Shown in pieces: positions 6,413 through 12,705 of a stretch of DNA of 12,705 nt. The stretch comes from Chloroflexota bacterium (GTDB taxonomy: Bacteria; Chloroflexota; Dehalococcoidia; UBA1151; TMED-70): the NCBI GenBank assembly GCA_002711965.1, contig PASM01000034.1, positions 1 through 12,705 on the forward strand. The letters are read 5' to 3'. Below the pieces are notes generated by a model. That model did not search any database and was not told the origin of the DNA. It saw nothing but the letters and a program-made list of their open reading frames with translations. The translations under genes and the position numbers were made by a program. Position 1 is the first letter of the stretch, and every line of letters starts with the position of its first letter.

Positions 6413-7498
6413 ATGGAAGATTGGATATTAAATAGATTAGATGAAATAAAAAATCGGTTTGGAGAAATCGAGGTCCTTATGACTAAACAAGAAATTGTTT
6501 CTAATCAGTCAGAAATGAAAAAACTTTCTAAAGAATATAAAAATTTAGAAAAAATAAATAAGTTATGGGATGAGTACAATAAAACATCTATTGAATTAGA
6601 AGAAACAAAAGAGATGATGGATTCAGAAGACAATGAAATCTCTGAGTTAGCAAAATTAGAAAATGATACTTTAAGCAAAAATTTAGAAATACTGTTCAGT
6701 GAGTTGAATAAAGAACTAATTCCAAAAGATGCTACTGACGAAGCTGATGCTATAGTTGAAATTAGAGCTGGAACTGGCGGAGATGAAGCAGCTATTTTTG
6801 GAAATGATCTGTTAAGAATGTATACAAGATATTCTGAAAATAATAAATGGAAACTAAAAATACTAAGTTCTAATTATAGTGAATTTGGGGGTATCAAAGA
6901 AGTTGTTCTAGAAATATCAGGAGAGGGGACTTTTTCAAAACTAAAGCATGAAAGTGGGGTTCATAGGGTTCAAAGAGTTCCAAAGACAGAATCTCAAGGT
7001 AGAATTCATACTTCCACTGCAACTGTTGCAGTATTGCCAAAATCAGAGGAAATAGATATAGAAATCAAAGATGATGATATAAGAACCGATGTTTTTCATT
7101 CAGGTGGAGCAGGAGGGCAAAATGTCAACAAAGTGGCGACCGCTATAAGATTGACTCATAACCCTTCTGGGATTGTTGTAGCATGTCAAAATGAAAGATC
7201 CCAGCTTCAAAATAAAATGCAAGCGATGGAAATACTTAAGTCAAAATTATGGGATTTAGAATTACAAAAACAACAAGATGAAATTTCAAAAGCTAGAAAA
7301 TCTCAAGTTGGTTCAGGAGGAAGGTCTGAAAAAGTTAGAACATATAATTATCCTCAAAGTAGAATTACAGACCATAGAATAAATGTAACTGTACATAATT
7401 TATCAGAATTTATGGATGGCTTAATAGATGAGCTTATAGGACCCCTAATGAAAAATGAGCAGGCTCAAAAAATGTTGTCACAAAATCCTTCTAAATGA
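6413..7498 (+). CDS. prfA: Peptide chain release factor 1
   Basis: A 361-residue class I release factor that recognises UAA and UAG. A charged helical domain 1 (about 1-100) precedes the release core. The stop-codon recognition tripeptide is P190-K191-T192 in QRVPKTESQGRIHTS, the PxT form of RF1 rather than the SPF of RF2. The peptidyl-transferase motif GGQ is at 234-236 in FHSGGAGGQNVNK. GSGGRSEKVRTYNYPQSR (300-317) is the conserved region after it. Its length and gene position match normal RF1. Its ATG directly follows the hisS stop, with GAGGT at 6404-6408 as ribosome binding site. Its stop overlaps the prmC start by four bases. Confidence 0.97.
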   Translation: MEDWILNRLDEIKNRFGEIEVLMTKQEIVSNQSEMKKLSKEYKNLEKINKLWDEYNKTSIELEETKEMMDSEDNEISELAKLENDTLSKNLEILFSELNKELIPKDATDEADAIVEIRAGTGGDEAAIFGNDLLRMYTRYSENNKWKLKILSSNYSEFGGIKEVVLEISGEGTFSKLKHESGVHRVQRVPKTESQGRIHTSTATVAVLPKSEEIDIEIKDDDIRTDVFHSGGAGGQNVNKVATAIRLTHNPSGIVVACQNERSQLQNKMQAMEILKSKLWDLELQKQQDEISKARKSQVGSGGRSEKVRTYNYPQSRITDHRINVTVHNLSEFMDGLIDELIGPLMKNEQAQKMLSQNPSK

Positions 7499-8337
7499 TC
7501 ACAATTGGTGAAATCAAGAAAAAAATTATAACTTTATTGAATGATAACAACATTCTAGATTCACAATTTGAAGCAATTTCCATGATTTCATTTTCACTAG
7601 GAATCAATAACCAAAAAGCTATAATTGAAAACGATTTAGAGATATCAAATGAAGAAAATAGAACTATAAATAAGCTTCTTGAAAAAAGAATAAATGGCTA
7701 TCCTTTAGCTTACTTAATAAATGAAAAATATTTTTTTAATGAAAAATTCTTTGTAAATAAAAATGTGCTAATACCTCGGCAAGAGACGGAAGAATTAATT
7801 GAATATTTCTTTTCTTTGAATAGTAAAGAATCTATGAAGAATAGAAATATTTTAGATATTGGGACTGGAAGTGGTGTTATTTCAATAATATGTAAAAAGA
7901 AATATCCTCATTCTAATTTACTTTCTATTGATAAAAGCCAGGGAGCAATTGAAGTAGCAAAAAAAAATGCTGATATAAAAAATGTTTTCATTCAATTTTT
8001 TATTGATAAAATTGAAACTTGCAAAATAGATAATATAGATTTTGTTATTAGCAATCCTCCATATCTAAAACAATCAATATTAAAAAATTTACAAACAGAA
8101 GTCTTGAAAGAACCTAAATATGCATTAGATGGTGGAGTTGATGGACTAAAAATCATAAACAAGATTTTTGAATGGGAAAAAAATATCAACAAAAATAAAG
8201 CTTTGCAAATAATCATTGAGATTGATGAAAATATTAAGCATGAATCTAAAAAACTAGCTGAAAGTTTTTATCCAAACAAGAAAGTCCAGATTATAGACGA
8301 TATTGCAAAAAAACCAAGAATTCTATCTATAATATAA
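7495..8337 (+). CDS. prmC: Release factor glutamine N5-methyltransferase PrmC (HemK)
   Basis: A 280-residue S-adenosylmethionine-dependent methyltransferase that modifies the glutamine of the GGQ motif in release factors. VLIPRQETEELIE (91-103) is the family's substrate-side segment. DIGTGSGVISI (121-131) is the SAM-binding glycine loop. SNPPY (186-190) is the catalytic NPPY that holds the target glutamine, and EPKYALDGGVDGL (206-218) follows as expected. The ATG overlaps the prfA stop (ATGA), a standard coupled arrangement for enzyme and substrate. The gene is very rich in A and T even for this window. It ends two bases before the opposing rpsI stop, leaving no room for its own terminator. 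Confidence 0.95.
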   Translation: MITIGEIKKKIITLLNDNNILDSQFEAISMISFSLGINNQKAIIENDLEISNEENRTINKLLEKRINGYPLAYLINEKYFFNEKFFVNKNVLIPRQETEELIEYFFSLNSKESMKNRNILDIGTGSGVISIICKKKYPHSNLLSIDKSQGAIEVAKKNADIKNVFIQFFIDKIETCKIDNIDFVISNPPYLKQSILKNLQTEVLKEPKYALDGGVDGLKIINKIFEWEKNINKNKALQIIIEIDENIKHESKKLAESFYPNKKVQIIDDIAKKPRILSII

Positions 8338-8345
8338 TTCTATCT
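8319..8345. repeat. Ten-base direct repeat spanning the convergent prmC/rpsI stop codons
   Basis: AATTCTATCT occurs at 8319-8328 and again at 8336-8345, with ATAATAT between (period 17). The first copy is the end of prmC. The second covers the last two bases of the prmC stop, the two-base gap, the rpsI stop (complement of 8340-8342) and its final codon. No hairpin or T-run that could act as a terminator is visible between the two genes. Confidence 0.6.
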
Positions 8346-8735
8346 CTTTGTGTATTGAGGAGCTTTTCTAGCTTTCTTCAAACCATACTTCTTACTTTCT
8401 TTGACCCTTGAGTCTCTAGTAAGTAATCCATGAGATTTAAGTTTTGGTCTTAATTCTTTATCCATCTCACATAATGCTCTTGCAATACCTAGTGAAATAG
8501 CCCCTGATTGACCTGAAGCTCCTCCACCATGAATTTTAATTTCAGCAGATATTTTTTCTTTATCAACAATTTTTAAAGGTAGAAGCGCAACATTGACCAA
8601 ATCATCCATTAATAATACTTCTTTTATGGATTTCCCGTTCACTTGAATTTTTCCATTTGTATTAAATATTTTTACTCTAGCAATTGATGATTTTCTTTTA
8701 CCTGTTCCGTAATAATATGTTTTTTTTGTTGTCAC
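8340..8735 (-). CDS. rpsI: 30S ribosomal protein S9
   Basis: A 131-residue S9/uS9. The N-terminal YYYGTGKRKSSIARVKIF (7-24) and central HGGGASGQSGAISLGIARAL (69-88) are characteristic. So is the basic C-terminus YGLKKARKAPQYTKR, whose terminal KR reaches the decoding site and contacts P-site tRNA. The start is GTG (complement of 8733-8735) with AGAGGT in the complement of 8741-8746. The next in-frame ATG is too far inside. It lies 13 nt after rplM, the usual L13-S9 pair, and is the last gene of the leftward operon. Confidence 0.97.
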   Translation of the reverse strand: MTTKKTYYYGTGKRKSSIARVKIFNTNGKIQVNGKSIKEVLLMDDLVNVALLPLKIVDKEKISAEIKIHGGGASGQSGAISLGIARALCEMDKELRPKLKSHGLLTRDSRVKESKKYGLKKARKAPQYTKR

Positions 8736-8748
8736 TCTTTACCTCTTT

Positions 8749-9180
8749 TTATTTATTCTCAATTTGAGCTTGATGAGGATGTTCACTTCCTGAATAAATT
8801 TTTAATCTCTTCAACATCCTTGCTGACAATTTATTCTTTGGAAGCATTCCCTTAACTGCTTTTGTAATAATATATTCTGGTTTTCTATCTATAAGGTTAG
8901 AAAAAGTTTTCACTTTAGTACTACCAGGTCTTGTTGAGTGGGTTATATACTCCTTGTCAGAATATTTTTTACCAGTCACTTTTATTTTTGATGAATTAAT
9001 TAAAATAACAAAATCACCTGTAATATCATTAGGGATATATCCAGGCTTATTCTTCCCCATTAGAATCATAGCAATTTTAGATGCCAAGCGACCTAATGTT
9101 TCGCCATCTGCATCAATTAGAACCCAATTTTCTGAGTTATTTTTTTCTTTTATAGAATAGTGTTTTAATTTATTAATCAT
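8749..9180 (-). CDS. rplM: 50S ribosomal protein L13
   Basis: A 143-residue L13/uL13, an early-assembling large-subunit protein. WVLIDADGETLGRLASKIA (19-37), HSTRPGSTK (81-89) and the C-terminal block GMLPKNKLSARMLKRLK (111-127) with SEHPHQAQ (132-139) are diagnostic. The ATG at 9180 is the only plausible start: no other ATG, GTG or TTG lies close to the conserved region. It gives a slightly extended N-terminus of about four residues compared with typical L13. There is no clear ribosome binding site; the start codon is preceded directly by a run of A. rplQ lies 39 nt upstream and rpsI 13 nt downstream. Confidence 0.97.
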   Translation of the reverse strand: MINKLKHYSIKEKNNSENWVLIDADGETLGRLASKIAMILMGKNKPGYIPNDITGDFVILINSSKIKVTGKKYSDKEYITHSTRPGSTKVKTFSNLIDRKPEYIITKAVKGMLPKNKLSARMLKRLKIYSGSEHPHQAQIENK

Positions 9181-9219
9181 TTTTTTTTTACTAGGTTTCC
9201 ATTTTACACTTTTTTTTTA
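9181..9219 (-). promoter_or_regulatory. rplQ-rplM spacer: A-rich leader without a Shine-Dalgarno sequence
   Basis: At 39 nt this is the longest gap in the leftward operon. Read on the minus strand it holds two runs of nine or ten A around GTGTAAAATGGAAACC. The second run ends on the rplM ATG. GGA lies too far upstream (about 19 nt) to place a ribosome, so A-rich/S1-type or coupled initiation is likelier. TTGATT (complement of 9222-9227) and TAAAAT (complement of 9201-9206), 15 bp apart, could be a weak internal promoter for rplM-rpsI. A tiny ATG-GAA-ACC-TAG frame also lies inside. Confidence 0.4.
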
Positions 9220-9222
9220 CTA
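9181..9222. repeat. Thirteen-base direct repeat flanking the rplM leader
   Basis: TTTTTTTTTACTA on the plus strand is present at 9181-9193 and 9210-9222 (period 29). On the coding strand each copy reads TAGTAAAAAAAAA. The upstream copy supplies the rplQ stop codon and the downstream copy abuts the rplM start. The exact match beyond the homopolymer run is only four bases, so the repeat may partly reflect low complexity. Confidence 0.5.
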
Positions 9223-9573
9223 ATCAACTAGTTCCAATATAGCTATTTCAGCATTGTCACCCTGTCTTGTTCCCAAAGGAACAATTCTTGAGTACCCACC
9301 ATTTCTTTCTGTAAATTTTTCAGAGACATTTTCAAACAGATGATCAACGACAGCTTTGTTTAAAATAAACTCAGATACTTTTCTTATTGAATTAAAATCT
9401 TTGGTTTTAGAAAGAGTTATCATTTTTTCAAGAATTGGTCTTGCTTCTTTTGCTTTAGCTTTAGTCGTTCTTATTCTTCCATGCATTATCGCATCAGAAA
9501 CTAAATTTCTCAACAAAGCTTTTCTTTGATTGGATGGTCTGCTTAATTTATTTTTAGATAATCTATGTCTCAT
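9220..9573 (-). CDS. rplQ: 50S ribosomal protein L17
   Basis: A 117-residue L17/bL17 of normal length. It opens MRHRLSKNKLSRPSNQRKAL and continues LLRNLVSDAIMHGRIRTTKAKAKE, the family's N-terminal core. It ends with the typical GGYSRIVPLGTRQGDNAEIAI segment. The second half of the usual LGRxxxHRxAM motif is changed to LSRPSNQRKAL, a mild variation. GAGGA at the complement of 9578-9582 precedes the ATG by four bases. It follows rpoA by 25 nt, as in most bacteria. Confidence 0.96.
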   Translation of the reverse strand: MRHRLSKNKLSRPSNQRKALLRNLVSDAIMHGRIRTTKAKAKEARPILEKMITLSKTKDFNSIRKVSEFILNKAVVDHLFENVSEKFTERNGGYSRIVPLGTRQGDNAEIAILELVD

Positions 9574-9598
9574 TTTATCCTCGTATATAACTGAATTA

Positions 9599-10573
9599 TT
9601 AACTTTGCGGAAGCATATTTCTTTCTGCTAGAACATCAAATAATTCATCTAAAGATTTCCTTCCAAAATTTCTAATCTTCAACAAATCACCTTCTGGCAT
9701 TGCAATTACTTCTCCAACTCTATTTATTCCAGCCCTCTTTAGACAATTGAGTGTCCTTGCAGACAGATCTAACGTCTCTACAGGAGTGTTATAAATATCA
9801 GGGCTAATACCAAGTCCTGCTGCAGGATTTTGTTCTTCAGCAGCTTGATCAAATTTACTAAATACATAAAAGCTATCCATCAATGTTTCTGATGCTTTTT
9901 GTAAAGCAGATTGAGGATCTATTGTTCCATCAGTCCAAATTTCTAAAGTTAATCTTTCCCAGTCAGATCTTTGGCCAACTCTTGTAGGTTGAACTGAAAA
10001 ATTTGCCTTTTTGATAGGAGTAAAGACTGAGTCTATTGGCAATATTCCAATATTGGAATCAAATTCGTCAGATGCTCTTCTATAACCTTGTCCTTGCTCT
10101 ACACTAAATTCTACAGATAAATGGGCATCAGGGGAATCTAAAGTTGCTAAATGATGGCCCGGATTAACAATTTCAAAATCAGCAGTAGCCATTATATCTC
10201 CTGCCTTAACTTCACCTTCTCCATCAACTTCAAGCCTAAGACGACCTGTTCTGTCAGATAAAGATCTTAATCGTATTCCTTTGGCATTCATCAAAAATTC
10301 ATTTACTTCTTCTCTCATACCCTTGAGTGTTGAGTATTCATGTTGAATTCCTTCAATTTTAACCCAGTTTATTGCTGTACCAGGAAGTGCTGATAATAGA
10401 GCTCTTCTTAAAGGGTTACCCAAGGTTACTCCCCAGCCTTTATCAAGAGGTTCTGCTATGAATTTCCCATAGGTTTCACCGCCCTCTATCATTCTGATAG
10501 AAAGTTCAGGAACCTCAGGTTCAGAAACAGAAATATTGTCAATTGGCGATAAACCAAATTGTTTTTCTAACAT
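9599..10573 (-). CDS. rpoA: DNA-directed RNA polymerase subunit alpha
   Basis: A 324-residue alpha subunit; its dimer nucleates assembly of the polymerase core. The N-terminal dimerisation domain (about 25-245) contains EPLDKGWGVTLGNPLRRALL (41-60), HEYSTLKGMREEV (78-90) and DFEIVNPGHHLATLDS (132-147). A linker (about 243-262) joins the C-terminal domain, where LSARTLNCLKRAGI (270-283) and NFGRKSLDEL (302-311) match the UP-element DNA-binding surface. R273 and N276 align with Escherichia coli R265 and N268. Both domains are complete. The wording of the N-terminal domain suggests Chloroflexota. A strong ribosome binding site precedes the ATG and lies inside the end of rpsD. Confidence 0.97.
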   Translation of the reverse strand: MLEKQFGLSPIDNISVSEPEVPELSIRMIEGGETYGKFIAEPLDKGWGVTLGNPLRRALLSALPGTAINWVKIEGIQHEYSTLKGMREEVNEFLMNAKGIRLRSLSDRTGRLRLEVDGEGEVKAGDIMATADFEIVNPGHHLATLDSPDAHLSVEFSVEQGQGYRRASDEFDSNIGILPIDSVFTPIKKANFSVQPTRVGQRSDWERLTLEIWTDGTIDPQSALQKASETLMDSFYVFSKFDQAAEEQNPAAGLGISPDIYNTPVETLDLSARTLNCLKRAGINRVGEVIAMPEGDLLKIRNFGRKSLDELFDVLAERNMLPQS

Positions 10574-10576
10574 TTA

Positions 10577-11158
10577 TTACCTCCTTGAATAGTATTCAAC
10601 TATTTGCCTAGTATCAATCTCAAGCTCAGCGTCAGAAGCAGATGGAAGATTGTTTATTTGTACAGAAAGTGCTGCTTTATCGAAAGATAACCATTTAGCA
10701 CATTGATTGTTTTTAATATTTTCACTTGCTATTTGAAATAAGCTAGAATTTTTAGATTTTTCTTTCCAAGTAATCTTATCTCCCTGCTTAATTTCATATG
10801 AAGGAATATTTACTTTTTTATCATTGATCAAAAAGTGGCCATGATTGACTGCTTGTCTTGATTGCCTTCTTGTGTTAAACATTCCTGTTCTAAACATCAC
10901 ATTATCAAATCTTTTTTCAAGTAATATTAGAAGTTCATCACCAGTTGAACCTTCTATATTTGATGCTTTATCATAATAATTTCTAAATTGACGTTCAAGA
11001 ATTCCATATAAAAATCTTGCTTTTTGCTTTTCTCTCAATTGTAGACCGTATGGAGACAGCCTTCTTCTTGGAGACATTCTGTTTTTTCCAGGTTTTGTAG
11101 CCATTTCTAAGCCTAAAAACCTCATTTTTTTGTTAACTGGACCTGTATATCTAGCCAT
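10577..11158 (-). CDS. rpsD: 30S ribosomal protein S4, cysteine-free (zinc-independent) form
   Basis: A 193-residue S4/uS4, a primary binder of 16S rRNA and, in many bacteria, translational repressor of this operon. MARYTGPV opens the protein. The zinc-ribbon cysteines of the C-plus form are replaced (N9 and M12 in VNKKMRF) and no second pair follows, so it is the C-minus form. RRRLSPYGLQLREKQKARF (31-49) is the usual next block. The S4 RNA-binding domain (about 82-140) has RFDNVMFRTGMFNTRRQSRQ (83-102) and NHGHFLIND (105-113). The end, VEYYSRR, is typical. The ribosome binding site is weak (ACGGGAA). It lies 24 nt after rpsK and three bases before rpoA. Confidence 0.97.
   Translation of the reverse strand: MARYTGPVNKKMRFLGLEMATKPGKNRMSPRRRLSPYGLQLREKQKARFLYGILERQFRNYYDKASNIEGSTGDELLILLEKRFDNVMFRTGMFNTRRQSRQAVNHGHFLINDKKVNIPSYEIKQGDKITWKEKSKNSSLFQIASENIKNNQCAKWLSFDKAALSVQINNLPSASDAELEIDTRQIVEYYSRR
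10579..10586 (-). promoter_or_regulatory. Strong Shine-Dalgarno sequence of rpoA embedded in the end of rpsD
   Basis: The complement reads AAGGAGGT, a full anti-16S match, five bases from the rpoA ATG. It overlaps the last two Arg codons (AGG AGG) and the stop of rpsD. TAA TAA directly precedes the ATG, giving rpsD tandem stops. Of the ribosome binding sites examined here, this is the strongest. Confidence 0.85.
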
Positions 11159-11182
11159 AAAATTTCCCGTTCTAAATTATGT

Positions 11183-11566
11183 TTAAACTCTTCTTTTCTT
11201 TGGAGGCCTGCATCCATTATGCGGAACAGGAGTTACATCTTTAATTGAAACAACTCTAATGCCTGCATGTTGAATAGCTCTAATAGCAGCTTCTCTTCCT
11301 GCCCCAGGACCTTTTACGAAAACATCTACAGTTTTCATACCAAGTTCAACTGCTGTTTCTGCTGCTGTTTCTCCTGCTTTCTGAGCTGCAAAAGCAGTGG
11401 ATTTTCTTGAACCTCTAAACCCTTTAGCTCCAGCACTACTTTGTGCAATAACATTTCCACTATTATCAGTCATAGTGATTATAGTGTTATTAAAAGTAGC
11501 TTTCACATATGCGTTGCCTTGAGGAACGAAAACTTTTTCTTTTTTTCTTGTTCTATTTCTAGCCAT
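11183..11566 (-). CDS. rpsK: 30S ribosomal protein S11
   Basis: A 127-residue S11/uS11 of the small-subunit platform near the E site. [20 protein letters not shown] (19-38), [20 protein letters not shown] (43-62), [14 protein letters not shown] (85-98) and the C-terminal [15 protein letters not shown] (113-127) are all as expected and give full length. AGAAGGT in the complement of 11571-11577 is the ribosome binding site. It lies 14 nt after rpsM and 24 nt before rpsD, the standard alpha-operon order. Confidence 0.98.
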   Translation of the reverse strand: MARNRTRKKEKVFVPQGNAYVKATFNNTIITMTDNSGNVIAQSSAGAKGFRGSRKSTAFAAQKAGETAAETAVELGMKTVDVFVKGPGAGREAAIRAIQHAGIRVVSIKDVTPVPHNGCRPPKKRRV

Positions 11567-11580
11567 TTATACCTTCTATA

Positions 11581-11961
11581 CTAGTGAGTTAATTTCTTTT
11601 TATTGGCAATTGTTCGTCTCTTACCTTTTTTTGTTCTTGCGTTAGTTTTAGTTCTTTGGCCATTTGCAGGCAAGCCATTTTTATGTCTCAATCCTCTATA
11701 GCTACCTATGTCACCTAGTCTTCTGATATTTAATTGAACTTCTCTTCGCAAATCTCCTTCTATTCTTATTTGAGATCTTTCTATAGCACTTCTTATTCTT
11801 GCCATCTCGTCTTCTTGAAGATCTTTAACTCGTGTATTTAGATCGATGCCAACATCAGAAATAATTTTTTTTGATGTTGATCTTCCTATACCACTAATTG
11901 CAGTTAGTCCTATTTCAACTCTTTGAGAATCAGGTATATTTACCCCTGCCAACATTGCCAT
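11581..11961 (-). CDS. rpsM: 30S ribosomal protein S13
   Basis: A 126-residue S13/uS13 of the small-subunit head, contacting the large subunit and P-site t[23 protein letters not shown] (5-24) holds the helix-two-turn-helix region. [20 protein letters not shown] (72-91) leads to the basic tail [20 protein letters not shown] (93-112). The usual arginines of that region, RRGLPVRGQRT, are partly replaced ([11 protein letters not shown]). The ribosome binding site AAGGA lies inside the end of rpmJ, four bases upstream, so translation is probably coupled. Confidence 0.97.
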   Translation of the reverse strand: MAMLAGVNIPDSQRVEIGLTAISGIGRSTSKKIISDVGIDLNTRVKDLQEDEMARIRSAIERSQIRIEGDLRREVQLNIRRLGDIGSYRGLRHKNGLPANGQRTKTNARTKKGKRRTIANKKKLTH

Positions 11962-11965
11962 TTGC

Positions 11966-12082
11966 TTATCCTTGAACTTGTTTAAACCTTGGGTTTTTTT
12001 TATTTATAATTCTTACTCTGCCTTTTCTTCTAATTATTTGATCATCGGCACTTCGTTTTTTTATAGATGCTCTTTTTTTCAT
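11966..12082 (-). CDS. rpmJ: 50S ribosomal protein L36, cysteine-free form
   Basis: A 38-residue L36/bL36 found by translating the minus strand between infA and rpsM. It begins [15 protein letters not shown] and ends [12 protein letters not shown], with the family core [11 protein letters not shown] at 16-26. The zinc ligands of the common C-plus form (C11, C14, C27 and a histidine near 32) are replaced by S11, D14, N27 and F33. This is therefore the zinc-independent C-minus type, resembling the NPRFK wording of the alternative bacterial L36. The start is ATG at the complement of 12080-12082, with a weak GTGAGAA ribosome binding site. It lies 15 nt after infA and four bases before rpsM, the normal infA-rpmJ-rpsM order. 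Confidence 0.95.
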   Translation of the reverse strand: MKKRASIKKRSADDQIIRRKGRVRIINKKNPRFKQVQG

Positions 12083-12097
12083 ATTTTTCTCACAGTA

Positions 12098-12316
12098 TTA
12101 TTTGAATCTGTATGTTATTCTTCCTCTTGTTAAATCATAGGGAGACAGCTCTACTAGAACTCTGTCTCCTGGTAATATTCTTATATAATTTTTTCTAATT
12201 TTTCCTGACGCATGTGCCAAAACTTCATGTCCATTAGCTAACTCAACTTTAAAAGTAGTATTAGGGAGAGCTTCCTCAACCTTACCTTCTACTTCTATTG
12301 CTTCTTTTTTTGCCAT
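12098..12316 (-). CDS. infA: Translation initiation factor IF-1
   Basis: A 72-residue IF-1, a single S1-type OB fold that binds the ribosomal A site during initiation. [19 protein letters not shown], then [20 protein letters not shown] (26-45) and [20 protein letters not shown] (48-67) match the family along the full normal length. The ATG follows the map stop without a gap (TAAATG). AAAGGT within the end of map is a ribosome binding site at slightly long spacing, so coupled translation is likely. Confidence 0.98.
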   Translation of the reverse strand: MAKKEAIEVEGKVEEALPNTTFKVELANGHEVLAHASGKIRKNYIRILPGDRVLVELSPYDLTRGRITYRFK

Positions 12317-12705
12317 TTATTTACTTACCTTTGTTAAAACCTCAGGACCATTTTCTGTTATCAAAATTGTGTCCTCATAATGAGAAGATAATTTACCATC
12401 TTTAGTAACAACTGTCCATTTATCATCCATTACTTTTGTCTGCCATTTCCCTTGAGTCACCATGGGCTCAATCGCAATTGTCATTCCAACTCTCAAAAGT
12501 GCTCCTTGATTTTTTTTACCAAAATTAGGCACACTAGGAGGTTCATGCAACTGGGTACCGATGCCGTGTCCAACATATTCTCTAACTACATCAAAACCTT
12601 GGCTTAGAACATATTCTTCTATTGCATTGGACAAAATTCCAATTCTATTTCCTGCAATAGAATTTTCAATACCTATTCTCAATGCATTATCCGCAACTGA
12701 TATCA
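12317..12705 (-). CDS. map: Methionine aminopeptidase (type I), C-terminal 128 residues, cut by the window edge
   Basis: The minus-strand frame is open to the window end, starting inside the gene with ISVADNALRIGIE. The TTG at 12682-12680 is an internal leucine, not a start. EYVGHGIGTQLHEPP holds the histidine metal ligand. AIEPMVT and HYEDTILIT hold the two glutamate ligands of the dinuclear metal centre (equivalents of H171, E204 and E235 in Escherichia coli). The two aspartate ligands lie outside the window. The enzyme removes the initiator methionine from new proteins in the cytosol. Its position directly upstream of infA is common in bacterial ribosomal clusters, with adk and secY expected further upstream. 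Confidence 0.95.
   Translation of the reverse strand, partial: ISVADNALRIGIENSIAGNRIGILSNAIEEYVLSQGFDVVREYVGHGIGTQLHEPPSVPNFGKKNQGALLRVGMTIAIEPMVTQGKWQTKVMDDKWTVVTKDGKLSSHYEDTILITENGPEVLTKVSK

Noticed and set aside
7009..7018. Unusual stop-codon specificity of RF1 because its recognition tripeptide is PKT rather than PAT
   Set aside because: The middle residue of PxT varies in RF1 proteins. The flanking residues and length are normal, so a changed specificity is not supported. Coordinates are approximate.
8338..8339. A shared bidirectional terminator between prmC and rpsI
   Set aside because: No stable inverted repeat or T-run is present at the junction; only a direct repeat is seen.
8954..9160. 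Plus-strand open frame of 68 codons inside rplM
   Set aside because: It lies wholly antisense to the confidently identified L13 gene and shows no motif of its own.
11181..11987. Two copies of the palindrome GTTTAAAC at 11181-11188 and 11980-11987
   Set aside because: One falls in the rpsK end/spacer and one in rpmJ coding sequence. The word is AT-rich and has no common position relative to starts, so chance explains it.
12680..12682. TTG as a start codon of a 121-residue map gene
   Set aside because: The frame stays open upstream to the window edge and encodes expected MetAP sequence (ISVADNAL), so this is an internal leucine of a truncated gene.

Overview
This 12.7 kb window is a stretch of bacterial chromosome of very low GC (roughly a third, by eye). 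It carries 19 recognisable protein genes, two of them cut by the window edges. No RNA genes, insertion sequences or CRISPR arrays were seen. The RNA polymerase alpha subunit has wording I associate with Chloroflexota (for example VEFSVEQG, EIWTDGT). Together with a GuaB3-type IMP dehydrogenase relative and the ribosomal gene order, this suggests an AT-rich, streamlined member of that phylum, possibly a marine SAR202/Dehalococcoidia-like lineage. That placement is inference from memory, not a search.

Region 1 (1-2834) is a divergent pair around a 154-bp intergenic region. Leftward run larE, a PP-loop sulfur transferase of nickel-pincer (NPN) cofactor synthesis, and the start of a short-chain dehydrogenase. 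Rightward runs a 500-residue DUF362 iron-sulfur protein with a His/Asp-rich tail. The DUF362 protein carries an H-x9-K-x15-H arrangement (H163, K173, H189). This has the same spacing as the catalytic and cofactor-holding residues H174/K184/H200 that I recall for lactate racemase LarA, the enzyme that uses the cofactor LarE helps make. This is the most interesting lead in the window.

Region 2 (2853-8337) continues rightward as a tightly packed run: an unknown 94-residue protein, an NAD-dependent epimerase-type protein, a GuaB3-type IMP dehydrogenase/GMP reductase family enzyme, hisS, prfA and prmC. Junctions are 18 nt, 1-nt overlap, 1 nt, 2 nt, 0 nt and 4-nt overlap, so at least the last six are probably co-transcribed and translationally coupled. 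prfA and prmC belong together functionally, because PrmC methylates the GGQ glutamine of release factor 1.

Region 3 (8340-12705), transcribed leftward, is a translation and transcription operon: map (partial), infA, rpmJ, rpsM, rpsK, rpsD, rpoA, rplQ, rplM, rpsI. It is the classical alpha operon joined to the L13-S9 pair, without the truA often found between rplQ and rplM. L36 and S4 are both the cysteine-free, zinc-independent forms. The two transcription blocks converge with only two bases between the stop codons of prmC and rpsI.
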